Assembly: GCA_026874595.1 (NCBI GenBank)
Contig: CM049309.1
Coordinates: 7,400,576-7,464,575 of the forward strand
Direction of reading: 5' to 3'
DNA: 64,000 bases
Origin: Sipunculus nudus
Taxonomy: Eukaryota; Annelida; Sipuncula; Golfingiida; Sipunculidae
Shown: one piece after another, positions 62,564 through 64,000 of the stretch
How positions within the stretch are numbered: position 1 is the first letter of the stretch
Layout of the letters: the number at the start of each line of letters is the position of its first letter
Position numbers and translations under genes: made by a program
The notes under the pieces: model-generated
The model's database searches: none
What the model was told of the DNA's origin: nothing
The model's input: the letters and a program-made list of their open reading frames with translations, nothing else

Positions 62564-64000
62564 TAACCTCATGTCATAAACAAAACACATCAATGAGTAC
62601 CTCATTATCACTGAGTACATATATAAATAAACATTACAACTAAGTTCATTGAACAATACCTTACAACTAATACATTACAGTTTAGAACATGGTATGCTTT
62701 TCATGGTCTGCTGATATTTACATGGAAAGACTATCTAGATATGCATATAAATGATCCTGAATAAACATAAATCATGATACATATATTAACCATGCCCAGC
62801 ACGGGTCTGAGTAACCACTCCATGGTATCTAGGTCATCATTCTGCAGACAACCGAACCTACAACCAATAATCATCATTGTATTTAACCACGGAACTATAA
62901 CAGGGCTTCTACAAGAAATATATCTGGCCAGAATTCATATCCCCATCATTAATGATTATATATAGGCTTATACAGTCACTACAACCCGATTCTAACATCA
63001 TCATACAACCGTATATGTAACATTCCGTGTACCGTTCAGTAACATAATTAAACTTCAGTCATGACGGTAATATTACCAATGATCGGTTTTATATCAAGGT
63101 GAACAGTCTATCCATAACGAAATATGTAAACATCTCTCTAAACTGTGAGATCACATCAGAATCCGCTGGCGGACCATGCGGCCATGCATGTGCAAATACG
63201 GGTCAACAGGTACAAATTCATATCCCAGTTCTAACTGAAAAATCTGACATAAAATTGAAACGATATTTACAGAAACCTACCGATCTCTAGCTGTGAGGTA
63301 AACTACAACTCCACATCAATACCTTGTGGAACTCAGCTGAAAGTCGACATGACACTCAGGACGAGCCGTTCTTCGGATAAGCAATGACATGAGCGAGGAA
63401 CGCTGGCTTTCTTCTCCAAAAAACGCCCAACCGTAAAGACTATAACAGAATTTTCGGGAAAGTAGCCGTACCATAAACATTCTTATTAGGACCGCGTACA
63501 TGAATTAAATGTTAAACCTTTCACAGCACTGTGCCGAGAACAATTACAAGAGCAGAAAAAACGGGAATGTGAAGTCAAATGAGCCTGACGTTGTTGGTGA
63601 TATAAGGTTATACACACGCGCTTTCAACTGAAATCTTCGTCGGAGGACTATGTATATTAAGTGATCATAGCCGAGTCCACACCATGCGAGTCCGGAAAGA
63701 AACACAGGACCAATGACAGATTGAAGAAAAATGCGCGGGATATTGCCAACATGCCGTACAACACGACGAGGTTAATATCCCGTGAATATGACGTTACATC
63801 CCGTTTTAAATATACATGATGCTTTATCGCTAATTGCACCAAAGGCGAGTCTTTCCAAACCCACTATTTCCCCCAGATCCAATATATATTGCTTTCATGA
63901 CATCCCAATCAGCTTACACCGTCTTCTCTCCCTGATTCTTTGGCCAATGGCCATAAGCTCATCATCATATTATAAAATGTACAAAAATCGTCCCCTCAAG
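62564..64000. other. Possible remainder of the 5' LTR, then unrecognised DNA
   Basis: No coding exon was recognised up to the window edge. The first several hundred bases may still belong to the LTR. Confidence 0.4.

Larger units (their letters stand above)
51014..64000 (+). other. HDC intron 2, left part (runs off the window)
   Basis: The intron begins with the consensus donor GTAAGT. I looked for the next conserved block of the family (a T-H-W-x-S-P stretch followed by F-x-A-Y-F-P) on the + strand and did not find it. Intron 2 is therefore inferred to be at least 12,987 nt. It carries a 338-bp satellite-bearing element and an antisense LTR retrotransposon. Confidence 0.6.

Noticed and set aside
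51014-64000. HDC exon 3
   Set aside because: I looked for the conserved T-H-W-x-S-P and A-Y-F-P block on the + strand and found no candidate with splice sites; it probably lies beyond the window. A translated search of downstream sequence would settle this.

Overview
The window is AT-rich, repeat-dense animal nuclear DNA with one recognisable host gene. Two well-formed coding exons on the + strand, 26440-26467 and 50841-51013, join in phase. They encode the first 67 residues of a group II pyridoxal-phosphate amino-acid decarboxylase, and the sequence reads as a histidine decarboxylase (HDC). Intron 1 is 24,373 nt. Intron 2 runs off the right edge of the window, and I found no third exon. The catalytic part of the enzyme therefore lies beyond position 64000.

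The source looks like a marine invertebrate, most likely a mollusc or other lophotrochozoan. This rests on the HDC sequence, the long introns, the many (TA)n, (CT)n and (CA)n tracts, and dispersed repeats of styles I associate with mollusc genomes (elements opening with AGCTCAGCTGAC, a SINE tail with the TTTTCTCCGGG block). It is inference; no species can be named from the sequence alone.

Layout. 1-26 kb: upstream of HDC. There is no convincing gene. The region holds a 325-bp tandem repeat array with a 1.3-kb higher-order duplication (1671-4015), a degraded element of about 1.8 kb carrying a SINE fragment (7895-9685), two copies of a nonautonomous repeat with AGGCCTCCGCC ends, and a 1.5-kb element with good terminal inverted repeats (20843-22377). 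26.0-26.5 kb: candidate HDC core promoter and first coding exon. 26.5-50.8 kb: intron 1, with two more AGGCCTCCGCC repeats, a 17-bp minisatellite (36671-37113), a 28-bp minisatellite (37921-38402), a 63-bp tandem repeat, further MITE-like elements and many microsatellites. 50.8-51.0 kb: HDC exon 2. 51-64 kb: intron 2, with an element holding ten 338-bp tandem units (54036-57457) and a decayed Ty3/Gypsy-type LTR retrotransposon in antisense orientation (58147 to at least 62563).

I did not find a new multi-gene system. The points most worth a second look are the HDC gene with its tiny first coding exon, the CTCF-like motif inside each 325-bp repeat unit, the truncated LTR element whose gag frame is broken only by two TAG codons, and the higher-order structure of the two satellite-bearing elements.
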